Assembly (NCBI RefSeq): GCF_003725775.1
Contig: NZ_RJSG01000002.1
Coordinates: forward strand, 1,082,400 to 1,146,399
Source: Nocardioides marmorisolisilvae
Lineage (GTDB): Bacteria; Actinomycetota; Actinomycetes; Propionibacteriales; Nocardioidaceae
DNA: 64,000 bases
Direction: 5' to 3'
This document shows, one piece after another, positions 1-8,734 of this stretch. A program made the translations under genes and the position numbers. Position 1 is the stretch's first letter. The number at the start of each line of letters is the position of its first letter. The notes beneath the pieces were generated by a model. That model worked only from the letters and a program-made list of their open reading frames with translations. It was not told the DNA's origin and did no database searches.

Positions 1-229
1 TGACGGTGTAACCAGCGCCTCGATGAACAACGCTATCGGTCCGATTACCTTTGTTAAGGACACAGACGGTTGCGGGAATGGGTCTGTCTCCTTCACGAAC
101 TACAAGGTTCCGAACTACGGGTACAAGATCAGGTCTGTCTGGTTGACGCTGCAGGAGCGCGACGCCAACGTGGCCTGCGACAACAGCGGCTGCGAGGTCG
201 GGACCACCCGTTCGAACCCGTACAGCTGA
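1..229 (+). CDS. Unidentified protein, C-terminal fragment (5' end outside window)
   Basis: The reading frame is open from base 2 to the TGA at 227-229, so the first ATG (23) is probably internal and this is the last 75 or so codons of a longer gene. I do not recognise the family. The fragment is polar, with aromatic and glycine residues and three cysteines (DGCGNG, ACDNSGC), as often seen in secreted proteins. Codon choice includes more A/T-ending codons (AAC GCT ATC GGT, TTT GTT AAG) than the genes that follow. A strong terminator-like hairpin follows it. In Streptomyces and Mycobacterium the gene before yajC is normally ruvB, and this is not RuvB. Confidence 0.5.
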   Translation, partial: DGVTSASMNNAIGPITFVKDTDGCGNGSVSFTNYKVPNYGYKIRSVWLTLQERDANVACDNSGCEVGTTRSNPYS

Positions 230-261
230 CATCAGGGCTGTCTAAGAACGCGGGTCTTCAT

Positions 262-295
262 CCAGGTCCCCGAGGTCGAAGCCTCGGGGACCTGG
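262..295 (+). terminator. Hairpin terminator after the partial gene
   Basis: A perfect 14-bp stem, CCAGGTCCCCGAGG at 262-275 with its complement at 282-295, closes a 6-base loop (TCGAAG) and is followed by TCCTT. It starts 33 bases after the stop codon at 229. It probably ends transcription of the upstream gene and insulates yajC-secDF, although the U tract is short, as is usual in actinobacteria. Confidence 0.8.
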
Positions 296-318
296 TCCTT
301 CATGCCGCGTAAGGTGGT

Positions 319-324
319 TACACT
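319..324 (+). promoter_or_regulatory. Possible -10 box of yajC-secD-secF
   Basis: TACACT matches the actinobacterial TANNNT -10 pattern. It lies after the terminator and 66 bases before the chosen GTG start of yajC. No convincing -35 box is visible at the usual spacing, so this is tentative. Confidence 0.35.
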
Positions 325-390
325 TCCCGGCGGTGCCAATGCCTGCTGATGGGCGCACCAGACCCCCCGAACCCGATCCGAGAGTCCACC

Positions 391-702
391 GTGTCCCCAG
401 AGCTGGCGCAGTTCCTGGTGTTCCTGGTTGCCCTGGTGGGCCTCGGGTACCTGGTCACGCGGCCGGCGCGCCGGCAGCAGCGGCAGATGTCGGAACTTCA
501 GGCGGACATCGAGATCGGCGACGAGGTGATCCTCTCCGCAGGTATCTTCGGCACCGTCCGTTCCGTCGATGACGACCGGGTCGGGCTCGAGATCGCCGAG
601 GGCACCGTGATCACGGTGGCCCGGCAGGTCGTCGTACGACGTGTGCCCGACCAGGTGGACGAGACCGAAGCACCACCCGCAGAGCACGAATCCGAAGACT
701 GA
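391..702 (+). CDS. yajC: YajC, Sec translocase accessory subunit
   Basis: A 103-residue single-pass inner-membrane protein of the SecDF-YajC complex that assists export through SecYEG. Residues 5-22 form one hydrophobic helix, followed by a basic RPARRQQRQ stretch and the conserved small beta domain containing GDEVILSAGIFGTV (about 43-56). The tail is acidic. I chose GTG at 391 because YajC proteins begin just before the membrane helix. An ATG at 349 in the same frame would add 14 polar residues and also has no clear ribosome binding site. It lies 14 bases before secD and is presumably co-transcribed with it. Confidence 0.92.
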   Translation: MSPELAQFLVFLVALVGLGYLVTRPARRQQRQMSELQADIEIGDEVILSAGIFGTVRSVDDDRVGLEIAEGTVITVARQVVVRRVPDQVDETEAPPAEHESED

Positions 703-716
703 GGAGACGCTGGACC

Positions 717-2456
717 GTGGCCAAGAAGACGTCCCGACCGGGACGCACCCTGATCACCTTCTTCCTGGTGGTCGGCGTGCTCTACGGTCTCGCCGCCCTC
801 GGTGGCACGTTCAAGCCGAAGCTCGGCCTGGACCTGGAGGGTGGCACCCGGATCACCTTGCAGGCCGTCGGTAACGGCGTGACCAAGACCAAGATGGACC
901 AGGCGCGCAGCATCATCGACCAGCGCGCCAACGGCACCGGTGTCACAGAGGCCAACGTGACCGTCCAGGGCAGCCGCAACATCGTGGTCGAGATCCCGGG
1001 CAAGAACAGCGGCAGCCTGGTCGACTCGGTCAAGCGCACCGCCCAACTGCGGTTCCGCCTGGTGGCGCAGTGCGGGGGCCAGTCGTGCGCCGGCGACGGT
1101 AGCCCGGTGGCGCCGACGCCGAGCGCGACGGCGACACCCACGGCGACGCCCACGGGCAAGTCCACGGCGAAGTCGACGCCCACCGCGACCCCGACCACGA
1201 GCGCCACCTCGACGCCCAAGCCGCGTCCGGCTCCCAAGCTGGCCGACGCGACCCCGACGGCGACTCCGACCGGGACCTCGACGGCCAAGCCGACGGCAAC
1301 CCCGACGCCGACGACGCCCGCCGGCGTGGACAAGGGCGCCTCGATCAACGACCCGATCAAGTGGGCCGCGGACCCGGGAACCGAGTGGCTGACGAAGTTC
1401 GCGGCCTTCAAGTGCCCGAAGAACGGCGACACCACCCCGGTCGCCGACAACCCGGACCAGCCGCTGATCACCTGTGACCCGACGAACAAGGTCAAGTACC
1501 TGCTCTCGAAGGCGGTGATCGAGGGCACCTCGCTCAAGAGCGCCTCGGCCGGCATCCCGCAGAACCAGGCCGTCTGGGCGGTCAACCTGGCGCTCAAGGG
1601 CAAGGCGGTCGGCGTCTTCGCCAACATCAGTCGCACGCTGATCAACAACGGTGGCCAGTTCGCGATCGTGCTGGACGGCAAGGTTCTCTCGAACCCCGGG
1701 TTCAACGGGGTCATCACCGACGGGTCCGCGCAGATCACCGGAAGCTTCAACGAGAAGACGGCGTCCTCGCTGGCGAACTCGCTGAAGTACGGCGCACTGC
1801 CGATCCGTTTCGACTCGCATCCGCAGGTGGAGATCATCGGTCCGTCCCTCGCCGGTGACCAGCTCTCCGCGGGCATCCTCGCCGGCATCATCGGTCTGGC
1901 GATCGTGATGATCTACTGCCTGCTCTACTACCGCGGCCTCGGCCTCGTGGTGATCTCCTCGCTGATCGTCGCGGCGGGCGTGACGTACGCGCTGGTGCTG
2001 CTGCTCGCGAAGGCGGCCGGCTTCACCCTGACGCTGCCCGGTATCGCCGGTCTGATCGTGGCGGTCGGTATCACCGCGGACTCGTTCATCGTCTACTTCG
2101 AGCGCATCCGTGACGAGATGCGTGCGGGCAAGTCGATGAGGGTCGCCGTCGAGTCCGGCTGGGTCCGCGCCCGGAACACCTGCCTGGCCGCGGACGCGGT
2201 CTCGCTGATCGCGGCGGTGGTGCTCTACATCTTCGCCATCGGCGTCGTGCGCGGCTTCGCGTTCGCCCTCGGTCTCTCGACCCTGATCGACCTCGCGGTG
2301 TTCTTCTGGTTCACCAAGCCGTCGGTGACACTGCTCGCCCGGCGTCCGTTCTTCAACTCCGGACACCGGTTCTCCGGCCTGTCCGCCGAGACCCTCGGTA
2401 TCGACGGAGACCACCCTGCCGCGGTGCAGGCCGGTCTCGTGGGAGGTAAGGCCTGA
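717..2456 (+). CDS. secD: Protein translocase subunit SecD with Pro/Thr-rich insertion
   Basis: SecD (579 aa) uses the proton gradient to drive late steps of Sec export. It has an N-terminal membrane helix at 11-30, the conserved GLDLEGGTRITL motif at 37-48, a large extracytoplasmic P1 region, and five further helices from about residue 380 onward. The P1 region is interrupted at residues 129-203 by a low-complexity stretch rich in PTAT and PTGTSTA units (bases 1101-1325). Cysteine pairs lie on either side of it (C119/C124 before; C233 and one about 20 residues later after). The start is GTG at 717. The TGA overlaps the ATG of secF by one base, which indicates translational coupling. Confidence 0.95.
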   Translation: MAKKTSRPGRTLITFFLVVGVLYGLAALGGTFKPKLGLDLEGGTRITLQAVGNGVTKTKMDQARSIIDQRANGTGVTEANVTVQGSRNIVVEIPGKNSGSLVDSVKRTAQLRFRLVAQCGGQSCAGDGSPVAPTPSATATPTATPTGKSTAKSTPTATPTTSATSTPKPRPAPKLADATPTATPTGTSTAKPTATPTPTTPAGVDKGASINDPIKWAADPGTEWLTKFAAFKCPKNGDTTPVADNPDQPLITCDPTNKVKYLLSKAVIEGTSLKSASAGIPQNQAVWAVNLALKGKAVGVFANISRTLINNGGQFAIVLDGKVLSNPGFNGVITDGSAQITGSFNEKTASSLANSLKYGALPIRFDSHPQVEIIGPSLAGDQLSAGILAGIIGLAIVMIYCLLYYRGLGLVVISSLIVAAGVTYALVLLLAKAAGFTLTLPGIAGLIVAVGITADSFIVYFERIRDEMRAGKSMRVAVESGWVRARNTCLAADAVSLIAAVVLYIFAIGVVRGFAFALGLSTLIDLAVFFWFTKPSVTLLARRPFFNSGHRFSGLSAETLGIDGDHPAAVQAGLVGGKA

Positions 2457-3688
2457 TGGGCAAGTTCAGCAGGCTCGGAAACGCCCTCTACGAGGGCGAC
2501 ACCTCGATCAACTTCGTCGGGCGCAAGTACCTCTGGTACGCGATCTCCGGCGTGATCCTGGTGCTGTCGGTCAGCGGTCTGTTCGTCAAGGGCCTCAACC
2601 TCGGCATCGAGTTCCAGGGCGGCGCGGAGTTCACCGTGTCGCTGCCGCAGTCGCAGGTGACCCAGACCAACGCCGACAAGGTCCGCGATGCCGTCGCAGG
2701 AACCGGTATCAAGGAAGCGTCGTCGCCGATCGTCACCACGGCGCGCAAGTCCGGTATCCGGGTGCAGGTCGAGGAGGTCTCGCCGGATCAGGCCGACCAG
2801 ATCACCAACGCGATCGCGACCAAGATGAACGTCGACGCGAACTCCAAGATCTCCAAGACCGAGGTCGGCGCCAGCTGGGGCCAGCAGGTGCGCGACCGGA
2901 TGATCAAGGGTCTCGTCGTCTTCCTCATCCTGGTCGTGCTCTTCATCTGGGGCTACTTCCGCGAGTGGAAGATGTCAGTGGCCGCACTCGTAGCGCTGAT
3001 GCACGACATCCTCATCACCGTCGGCGTCTACGCGCTCTCCGGCTTCGAGGTGACACCGGCGACCGTGACCGGTCTGCTCACCATCCTCGGATTCTCGCTC
3101 TACGACACCGTCGTCGTCTTCGACAAGGTGCGTGAGAACACCAAGGACCTGCGCAGCAGCCGGAAGACCTACGCAGAGCTCGCCAACCTGGCCGTGAACC
3201 AGACTCTGGTCCGCTCGATCAACACCTCGATCGTGGCGCTGCTGCCCGTCGGCGCGCTGCTCTACGTCGGCATCTTCTCCCTCGGCTCGGGTGCCCTGAA
3301 GGACCTGGCGCTGGCGCTGTTCGTCGGCATGGCCGTCGGTGCCTACTCCTCGATCTTCATCGCGACGCCGCTCGTGGTGCAGCTGAAGACCGCGGAGAAG
3401 GAGATCAGCGAGCAGGACCGACGCGCCAAGGCGCGGCTCAAGCGCGACGCTGACCGGTACGCCGACGTCCCGTCATTCGTCGAGGGCATGCCGGTCGCCG
3501 ACCCGGTCGCGGGCGAGGAGCCCAGCGCCCCGGTCGAGGAGCGCCCGACCACCCCGCGTCCGGTCAGCCGCCCGCCCGCGAGCGGCTCGGGTCGGGTCGT
3601 TCCTGAGGCCAAGGCGCCGGTCCGCGACTCGGCGTCGGCCCACCGCCCGCAGCCGACGAAGCAGCCCCGATCGAAGCGCGGCAAGTGA
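2456..3688 (+). CDS. secF: Protein translocase subunit SecF
   Basis: The partner of SecD in the export motor (410 aa). It shows a first membrane helix at about 24-46, the family motif GIEFQGGAEF near residue 52, an extracytoplasmic P4 domain, and the C-terminal bundle of helices containing LLTILGFSLYDTVVVFDKVREN-type residues around 200-225. The last 95 or so residues form a hydrophilic tail rich in Pro, Arg and Ser. This is longer than in enterobacterial SecF and probably disordered in the cytoplasm. Its TGA overlaps the GTG of apt (GTGA). Confidence 0.95.
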   Translation: MGKFSRLGNALYEGDTSINFVGRKYLWYAISGVILVLSVSGLFVKGLNLGIEFQGGAEFTVSLPQSQVTQTNADKVRDAVAGTGIKEASSPIVTTARKSGIRVQVEEVSPDQADQITNAIATKMNVDANSKISKTEVGASWGQQVRDRMIKGLVVFLILVVLFIWGYFREWKMSVAALVALMHDILITVGVYALSGFEVTPATVTGLLTILGFSLYDTVVVFDKVRENTKDLRSSRKTYAELANLAVNQTLVRSINTSIVALLPVGALLYVGIFSLGSGALKDLALALFVGMAVGAYSSIFIATPLVVQLKTAEKEISEQDRRAKARLKRDADRYADVPSFVEGMPVADPVAGEEPSAPVEERPTTPRPVSRPPASGSGRVVPEAKAPVRDSASAHRPQPTKQPRSKRGK

Positions 3689-4230
3689 CCTCGTCCGACA
3701 TCGATCGGTACTTCGACGCGCTGATCCGCGACATCCCGGACTTCCCGAAGCCGGGGGTGCTGTTCAAGGACATCACCCCGCTGCTCGCTGACCACGACGC
3801 GTTCACCGCGACCGTGCAGGCGCTGGCCGCGGCCGGCCGGGACGAGTCCGGGGCGACGGTCGTCGACAAGGTCATCGGCATGGAGGCGCGCGGGTTCATC
3901 CTGGCCGCCCCGGTCGCTCTGGCCCTGGGCGTCGGGTTCGTGCCGGTGCGCAAGGCCGGCAAGCTGCCGTCGGCGACGTACGCGGTCAGCTACGAGCTCG
4001 AGTACGCCCAGGCCACCCTGGAGATGCACACCGATGCCCTCGAAGCGGGGGACCGGGTACTGCTCGTCGACGACGTCCTCGCCACCGGCGGCACCGCGGC
4101 CGCGACGCAGAAGCTCGTCGGGTACGCCGGTGCGACGGTCCAAGCCCTCGCCGTCCTGATGGAGCTGTCGTTCCTGCACGGCCGGGAGGTGCTGGGCCAG
4201 ACCCCGCTGCTCGCACTTCGCACGTTGTGA
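3685..4230 (+). CDS. apt: Adenine phosphoribosyltransferase
   Basis: Salvages adenine to AMP using PRPP. The 181-residue length is normal for the family. The PRPP-binding motif VLLVDDVLATGG is at 125-136, and the N-terminal IPDFPKPGVLFKDITPLL block (17-34) is the conserved APT signature. The start is GTG at 3685, overlapping the secF stop. The order secD-secF-apt-relA is the standard actinobacterial arrangement and puts nucleotide salvage next to the stringent-response enzyme. Confidence 0.96.
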   Translation: MTSSDIDRYFDALIRDIPDFPKPGVLFKDITPLLADHDAFTATVQALAAAGRDESGATVVDKVIGMEARGFILAAPVALALGVGFVPVRKAGKLPSATYAVSYELEYAQATLEMHTDALEAGDRVLLVDDVLATGGTAAATQKLVGYAGATVQALAVLMELSFLHGREVLGQTPLLALRTL

Positions 4231-4244
4231 CTCTCCGCCGCCCG

Positions 4245-4250
4245 TAGACT
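4245..4250 (+). promoter_or_regulatory. -10 box of relA (leaderless type)
   Basis: TAGACT ends 6 bases before the relA ATG at 4257. Transcription would therefore begin at or next to the start codon, which gives a leaderless mRNA. No ribosome binding site is present in the gap. This is inferred from spacing only. Confidence 0.5.
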
Positions 4251-4256
4251 TGGTTC

Positions 4257-6629
4257 ATGGCGGAGGATCCGGTCGTAGCTGACGCAGTCTCGACTGCGCC
4301 TGCGCCCGCGCCCGTCTCAGCACCTGCGCCGGTGGTGCCCCGCGAGGACGGCCCCTCGCCGAGCGGCAACGCAGTGGTCGGCGGAGGACGCGGCGTACGG
4401 GCGCGTCTGGCCCGGATCGGCACCAGCAAGCAGGTCGGAAACCCCGAGCTGGAGCCGCTGTTCCGTGCGGTGAAGGCGAACCACCCGAAGGCCGATCTGG
4501 GCCTGCTCGAGCGCGCGTACGCGACCGCCGAGTTCCACCACCGCGGCCAGATGCGCAAGAGCGGTGACCCGTACATCACCCACCCGCTCGCGGTGACCAC
4601 GATCCTGGCCGACATCGGTATGACCGAGCCGACGCTGGTCGCCTCGCTGCTGCACGACACCGTCGAGGACACGGCGTACACGCTGGAGCAGCTGGAGAAG
4701 GACTTCGGCGAGGAGGTCGCCCTCCTGGTCGACGGCGTGACCAAGCTCGACAAGGTCAAGTACGGCGACTCGGCGCAGTCCGAGACGATCCGCAAGATGA
4801 TCGTGGCGATGAGCCGGGACATCCGGGTGCTCGTCATCAAGCTCGCCGACCGGCTGCACAACATGCGCACGCTGCGCTACGTGAAGGCCGAGACCCAGGA
4901 GCGGAAGTCCCGCGAGACCCTCGAGATCTTCGCCCCGCTCGCGCACCGGCTCGGCATGAACACGATCAAGTGGGAGCTCGAGGACCTCGCGTTCGCCACG
5001 CTGCACCCGAAGATCTACGACGAGATCGTCCGGATGGTCGCCGAGCGCTCGCCGTCGCGCGACCAGTTCATGCGCCAGGTGATCGGTGTCGTCGAGGCCG
5101 ACCTGAAGACCGCCAAGATCAAGGCGAAGGTCACCGGCCGGCCGAAGCACTACTACTCGATCTACCAGAAGATGATCCACGGCGGCCGCGAGTTCACCGA
5201 CATCTACGACCTCGTCGGCATCCGGATCCTGGTGGAGAGCGACCCGGACTGCTACGGCGTCCTCGGGGTGCTGCACAACCGCTGGAACCCGATCCCCGGC
5301 CGGTTCAAGGACTTCGTGGCGATGCCGAAGTTCAACATGTACCAGTCGCTGCACACCACGGTGATCGGCCCGTCCGGCAAGGCCGTGGAGATGCAGATCC
5401 GTACCTTCTCGATGCACCGCCGCGCCGAGTACGGCGTGGCGGCGCACTGGAAGTACAAGGAGGACACCCGCAACGGGGTCGACACCGACAAGTCGCTGGC
5501 CGAGACCGCGTCGGGGGACATGCCCTGGGTGCGCCAGCTGCTCGACTGGCAGAACGAGGTCGAGGACCCGGGCGAGTTCCTGGAGTCCCTGCGCTTCGAG
5601 ATCAACGCCGCCGAGGTCTACGTCTTCACCCCGCGCGGCGACGTGATCGGGCTCCCGACCGGCTCGACGCCGGTCGACTTCGCCTATGCCGTGCACACCG
5701 AGGTCGGCCACCACACCATCGGCGCCCGGGTGAACGGCCGCCTGGTGCCGCTGGAGTCCAAGCTCGACCACGGTGACGTCGTCGAGGTCTTCACCTCCAA
5801 GTCGCCGAACGCCGGCCCGAGCCGCGACTGGCTCGGCTTCGTGAAGTCGCCGCGCGCCCGCAGCAAGATCCGGCACTGGTTCACCAAGGAGCGCCGCGAG
5901 GAGGCGATCGAGCAGGGCAAGGACCAGATCGCCCGGCTGATGCGCAAGGAGGGCGTCTCCCTCAAGCGGGTGATGACCCACGAGTCGCTGACGCAGGTCG
6001 CGAACGAGTTCCGCCTGGCCGACGTCTCCGCCCTGTACGCCGCGGTCGGCGAGGGCAACCTCGGCGCCCAGGCCGTCGTGCGCAAGGTCATCGAGATCTT
6101 CGGCGGGGCCGAGGGCGCGGCCGAGGACCTGGCCGAGACCGTCACCATCACGCGTCCGCGCCGGCCCCAGAAGAGCACCGGCGACTCGGGCGTCATCGTG
6201 AAGGGCGCCAGCGACGTGCTGGTGAAGCTGGCGAAGTGTTGCACCCCGGTGCCGGGCGACGACATCCTCGGCTTCGTGACCCGCGGCGCCGGTGTCTCGG
6301 TGCACCGCAAGGACTGCACCAACGCCGCCGACCTGCTGGGACAGCCGGAGCGGCTGATCGACGTCGAGTGGGCGCCGACCTCGACGTCCACGTTCCTGGT
6401 GCAGATCATGGTCGAGGCTCTGGACCGGGCCCGGCTGCTCTCCGACATCACGCTGGTGCTCTCGGACCAGCACGTGAACATCCTGTCGGCGTCGCTGAAC
6501 ACCAGCCGCGACCGGATTGCGAAGAGCAAGTTCACCTTCGAGATGGGCGACCCCAAGCACCTGGGTGCAGTGCTGAAGGCGGTGCGGTCGATCGACGGGG
6601 TGTTCGACGCCTACCGCGTCACCCACTGA
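4257..6629 (+). CDS. relA: Bifunctional (p)ppGpp synthetase/hydrolase
   Basis: Long RelA/SpoT homologue (790 aa) that makes and degrades the alarmone (p)ppGpp in the stringent response. After an Ala/Pro-rich leader of about 50 residues comes the HD hydrolase domain with HD at 133-134 (LLHDTVEDT), so the hydrolase looks intact. The synthetase domain contains the [11 protein letters not shown] motif near residue 362. Then come TGS (about 445-505), helical and zinc-finger ([10 protein letters not shown]) regions, and a C-terminal ACT domain. The upstream -10 box suggests a leaderless transcript. Its stop is only 4 bases from the end of the convergent DUF349 gene. Confidence 0.96.
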   Translation: MAEDPVVADAVSTAPAPAPVSAPAPVVPREDGPSPSGNAVVGGGRGVRARLARIGTSKQVGNPELEPLFRAVKANHPKADLGLLERAYATAEFHHRGQMRKSGDPYITHPLAVTTILADIGMTEPTLVASLLHDTVEDTAYTLEQLEKDFGEEVALLVDGVTKLDKVKYGDSAQSETIRKMIVAMSRDIRVLVIKLADRLHNMRTLRYVKAETQERKSRETLEIFAPLAHRLGMNTIKWELEDLAFATLHPKIYDEIVRMVAERSPSRDQFMRQVIGVVEADLKTAKIKAKVTGRPKHYYSIYQKMIHGGREFTDIYDLVGIRILVESDPDCYGVLGVLHNRWNPIPGRFKDFVAMPKFNMYQSLHTTVIGPSGKAVEMQIRTFSMHRRAEYGVAAHWKYKEDTRNGVDTDKSLAETASGDMPWVRQLLDWQNEVEDPGEFLESLRFEINAAEVYVFTPRGDVIGLPTGSTPVDFAYAVHTEVGHHTIGARVNGRLVPLESKLDHGDVVEVFTSKSPNAGPSRDWLGFVKSPRARSKIRHWFTKERREEAIEQGKDQIARLMRKEGVSLKRVMTHESLTQVANEFRLADVSALYAAVGEGNLGAQAVVRKVIEIFGGAEGAAEDLAETVTITRPRRPQKSTGDSGVIVKGASDVLVKLAKCCTPVPGDDILGFVTRGAGVSVHRKDCTNAADLLGQPERLIDVEWAPTSTSTFLVQIMVEALDRARLLSDITLVLSDQHVNILSASLNTSRDRIAKSKFTFEMGDPKHLGAVLKAVRSIDGVFDAYRVTH

Positions 6630-6633
6630 CCGA

Positions 6634-7920
6634 TCAGCTGAACTCGGAAGCGGTCTGCTTCGCCATCTCCAGGAACGCCTTGCGCGACTCGAGGTTGTCC
6701 TCGAGGTCCTTGACCTTCTTGGCGTCGCCGGCGCTGCGGGCCTTCTCGAGGTCGGCCTCGATCTTGGCGATCGCGTCCTGGAGCTGCCCGACCATGCCGT
6801 CGGCGCGCGCCGACTTCTCCGGGTCGGACTTCTTCCACTGGGCGTCCTCGAGCGCGCGGATCTCCTGCTCGACCTTACGGATGCGGGCCTCGAGGGACTT
6901 GATCTGGTCGCGCGGCACCTTGCCGGCGGCGTCCCAGCGCTCGGAGATGTCCCGGAACGCCTTCTTGGCCGCCGACAGGTCGGTGACCGGCAGCAGCGCC
7001 TCGGCCTCGACCAGGATCGTCTTCTTGACCTCGGCGTTGGCGGCGAACTCCTGGTCCAGCTCGGCGTTGGCGGCGTCGCGGGCGCCGAAGAACTGGTCCT
7101 GCGCTCCGCGGAAGCGCTTCCAGAGCGCGTCGTCGACGTCCTTGGGCGCCGGACCGGCCGCCTTCCACTCCGACATCAGGCTGCGGTACTTCGCTGCGGT
7201 GCCTCCCCAGTCGGTGGACCCGGCGAGCGCCTCGGCCTCCTTGACCAGGCGCTCCTTGGCCACCCGCGCGCTGTCGCGCTGCTCGGAGACGACGGCGAAG
7301 TGCGCCTTGCGCGCGCGGGTGTAGCTGGTGCGGGCTCCGGAGAACCGGTGCCAGAGCTCGTCGTCCGCAGCCTTCTCCAGGCGCGGCAGCTCCTTCCACT
7401 CCGCGAGCAGGTCGCGCAGCCGGTTCGCGCCGTTGCGCCAGTCGGTGCCGGCGGCGATCTTCTCGGCCTCGGTGACGATCGCGTTCTTGCGCTCCCGCGA
7501 CTCCTCGACCTTCTGGGCGCGCTCCTCGCGGCGCTTCTCGCGCTGCATGCCGATGATCGGCTTGAGGGCGTTGAGGCGGGCTGTCAGACCGGTGAAGTCA
7601 CCGACGGCGTTGGGCACCTCGAGCTGGTCCGCGACCTTCTTGATCGAGGTGGTGGCCTCGTCGGGGGACATCGCACCGGTGCGCACCCGCTGCTCGAGCA
7701 GGTGCACCTCGAACTCGAGGCCCTCGAACCTCCGGGTGTAGAAAGCCAGTGCTTCTTCCGGCGTACCCTCCGGGTACTGCCCGACGACCTTCTCCTCGTC
7801 GCCGATGCGGACGTACACGGTCCCGTCTGCCTCGACGCGACCGAAGCCGGCGCCTTCGTTGCCCTGCGCGGTCACTGTGACCCCTCCGTTGGCCTGTGGA
7901 GCATCAGTTGCGGGGTTCAT
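6634..7920 (-). CDS. DUF349 domain protein
   Basis: A highly charged, helical protein of about 428 residues built of repeated units of 70-75 residues. Each contains the DUF349 pattern, with W at its core and phrases such as LLAEWKEL, LMSEWKAAGPAPKDVDDALWKRF and RDISERWDAAGKVPRD. The C-terminus is a coiled coil (about 365-428). Its molecular function is not established. I chose the ATG at 7920 (MNPATDAPQ) over upstream starts at 7929 and 8040 because the extra residues are low-complexity and overlap the divergent promoter. Widespread in actinobacteria next to relA. Confidence 0.85.
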   Translation of the reverse strand: MNPATDAPQANGGVTVTAQGNEGAGFGRVEADGTVYVRIGDEEKVVGQYPEGTPEEALAFYTRRFEGLEFEVHLLEQRVRTGAMSPDEATTSIKKVADQLEVPNAVGDFTGLTARLNALKPIIGMQREKRREERAQKVEESRERKNAIVTEAEKIAAGTDWRNGANRLRDLLAEWKELPRLEKAADDELWHRFSGARTSYTRARKAHFAVVSEQRDSARVAKERLVKEAEALAGSTDWGGTAAKYRSLMSEWKAAGPAPKDVDDALWKRFRGAQDQFFGARDAANAELDQEFAANAEVKKTILVEAEALLPVTDLSAAKKAFRDISERWDAAGKVPRDQIKSLEARIRKVEQEIRALEDAQWKKSDPEKSARADGMVGQLQDAIAKIEADLEKARSAGDAKKVKDLEDNLESRKAFLEMAKQTASEFS

Positions 7921-7953
7921 CGTACGCATGACGGCCGTCGGCGGTGCTGCCAG

Positions 7954-7959
7954 TAGGCT
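7954..7959 (+). promoter_or_regulatory. -10 box before the MBL hydrolase
   Basis: TAGGCT lies between the divergent DUF349 gene and the GTG start at 8000. Initiation around 7966 would leave a leader of about 34 bases carrying AGGAG at 7986-7990, which is well placed for the GTG. No clear -35 is seen. Confidence 0.45.
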
Positions 7960-7999
7960 TGGGCCCGTTGTCCACCACCCCTGAGCAGGAGATTCGTCA

Positions 8000-8734
8000 G
8001 TGCTGATCGCAGGCTTCCCGGCCGGGCCGTGGGGCACCAACTGCTACGTGGTGGCGACCGGTGCGGGCGCGGAGTGCGTCGTGATCGACCCCGGCAAGGA
8101 CGCGGCCGAGGGTGTCGACGCGGTGATCCGCGAGCACAACCTGAAGCCGGTCTCGGTGCTGGTGACCCACGGGCACGTCGACCACATGTGGTGCGTCGCC
8201 CCGGTGGCCGGCACCTACGACGCGACGGCGTACATCCACCCCAGCGACCGGCACCTGCTGGCGAACCCGATGGCGGGGATGTCAGCCGAGACCACCGCGA
8301 TGCTGCTCGGCGGCAAGTACGAGTTCGCGGAGCCGGACAAGGTCGAGGAGATCGTCGACGGCCAGACCCTCGAGCTCGCCGGCCTGGAGTTCCTCGTCGA
8401 CCACACCCCGGGCCACACGCCCGGCTCGATCATCTTCCGCACCCCCTATGGCGACCAGGACCCTTCGACAGGCTCAGGACAAGGCATCGCCGAGGTGATG
8501 TTCTCCGGCGACCTGCTGTTCGCCGGGTCGATCGGGCGTACCGACCTGCCCGGGGGCGACCACGGCGCGATGCTGCAGAGCCTGCGCGACAAGGTGCTGC
8601 CGCTGGCCGACAACATCGCGGTGCTGCCCGGCCACGGCGAGCAGACCTCGATCGGCCAGGAGCGGATGAGCAACCCGTTCCTGCTCGACCTCATCGACGA
8701 CGGTCCCCTCGGCCAGGTCACCAGGGGACTGTGA
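8000..8734 (+). CDS. Metallo-beta-lactamase fold hydrolase (glyoxalase II-like)
   Basis: A 244-residue hydrolase of the glyoxalase II/YcbL group. The metal motif THGHVDH is at 56-62 (H57, H59, D61, H62), with further ligands in DHTPGHTPGS and in the SGDLLFAGSIGRTD segment. The usual substrate class is thioesters, but the exact substrate cannot be read. Residues 154-162 (DPSTGSGQG) come from a copy of the dispersed repeat at 8461-8482 inserted in frame just before the conserved MFSGDLLF strand. The TGA overlaps the hisS ATG. The same gene pair is common in actinobacteria. Confidence 0.88.
   Translation: MLIAGFPAGPWGTNCYVVATGAGAECVVIDPGKDAAEGVDAVIREHNLKPVSVLVTHGHVDHMWCVAPVAGTYDATAYIHPSDRHLLANPMAGMSAETTAMLLGGKYEFAEPDKVEEIVDGQTLELAGLEFLVDHTPGHTPGSIIFRTPYGDQDPSTGSGQGIAEVMFSGDLLFAGSIGRTDLPGGDHGAMLQSLRDKVLPLADNIAVLPGHGEQTSIGQERMSNPFLLDLIDDGPLGQVTRGL
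8461..8482. repeat. Dispersed repeat copy inside the MBL hydrolase gene
   Basis: CCCTTCGACAGGCTCAGGAC matches the core TTCGACAAGCTCA found at other sites in this window, with G for A in the middle. It is in frame with the host gene and adds about eight residues (PSTGSGQ). Confidence 0.65.

Noticed and set aside
349-390. ATG 349 as the start of yajC
   Set aside because: It adds 14 polar Pro-rich residues before the membrane helix and has no ribosome binding site. GTG 391 gives the usual family N-terminus, although its own binding site is also weak.
1101-1325. Frameshift or pseudogene in secD
   Set aside because: The frame is continuous through the Pro/Thr-rich stretch and all conserved SecD motifs follow in the same frame, so the insertion is in-frame and the gene looks intact.
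4317-6626. A 769-codon open frame antisense to relA, and similar long antisense frames opposite secD, alaS, carB and priA
   Set aside because: They mirror the codon positions of high-GC genes, have Arg/Gly/Ala/His-rich compositions with no recognisable domain, and no promoter or ribosome binding site. They are shadows of the real genes.
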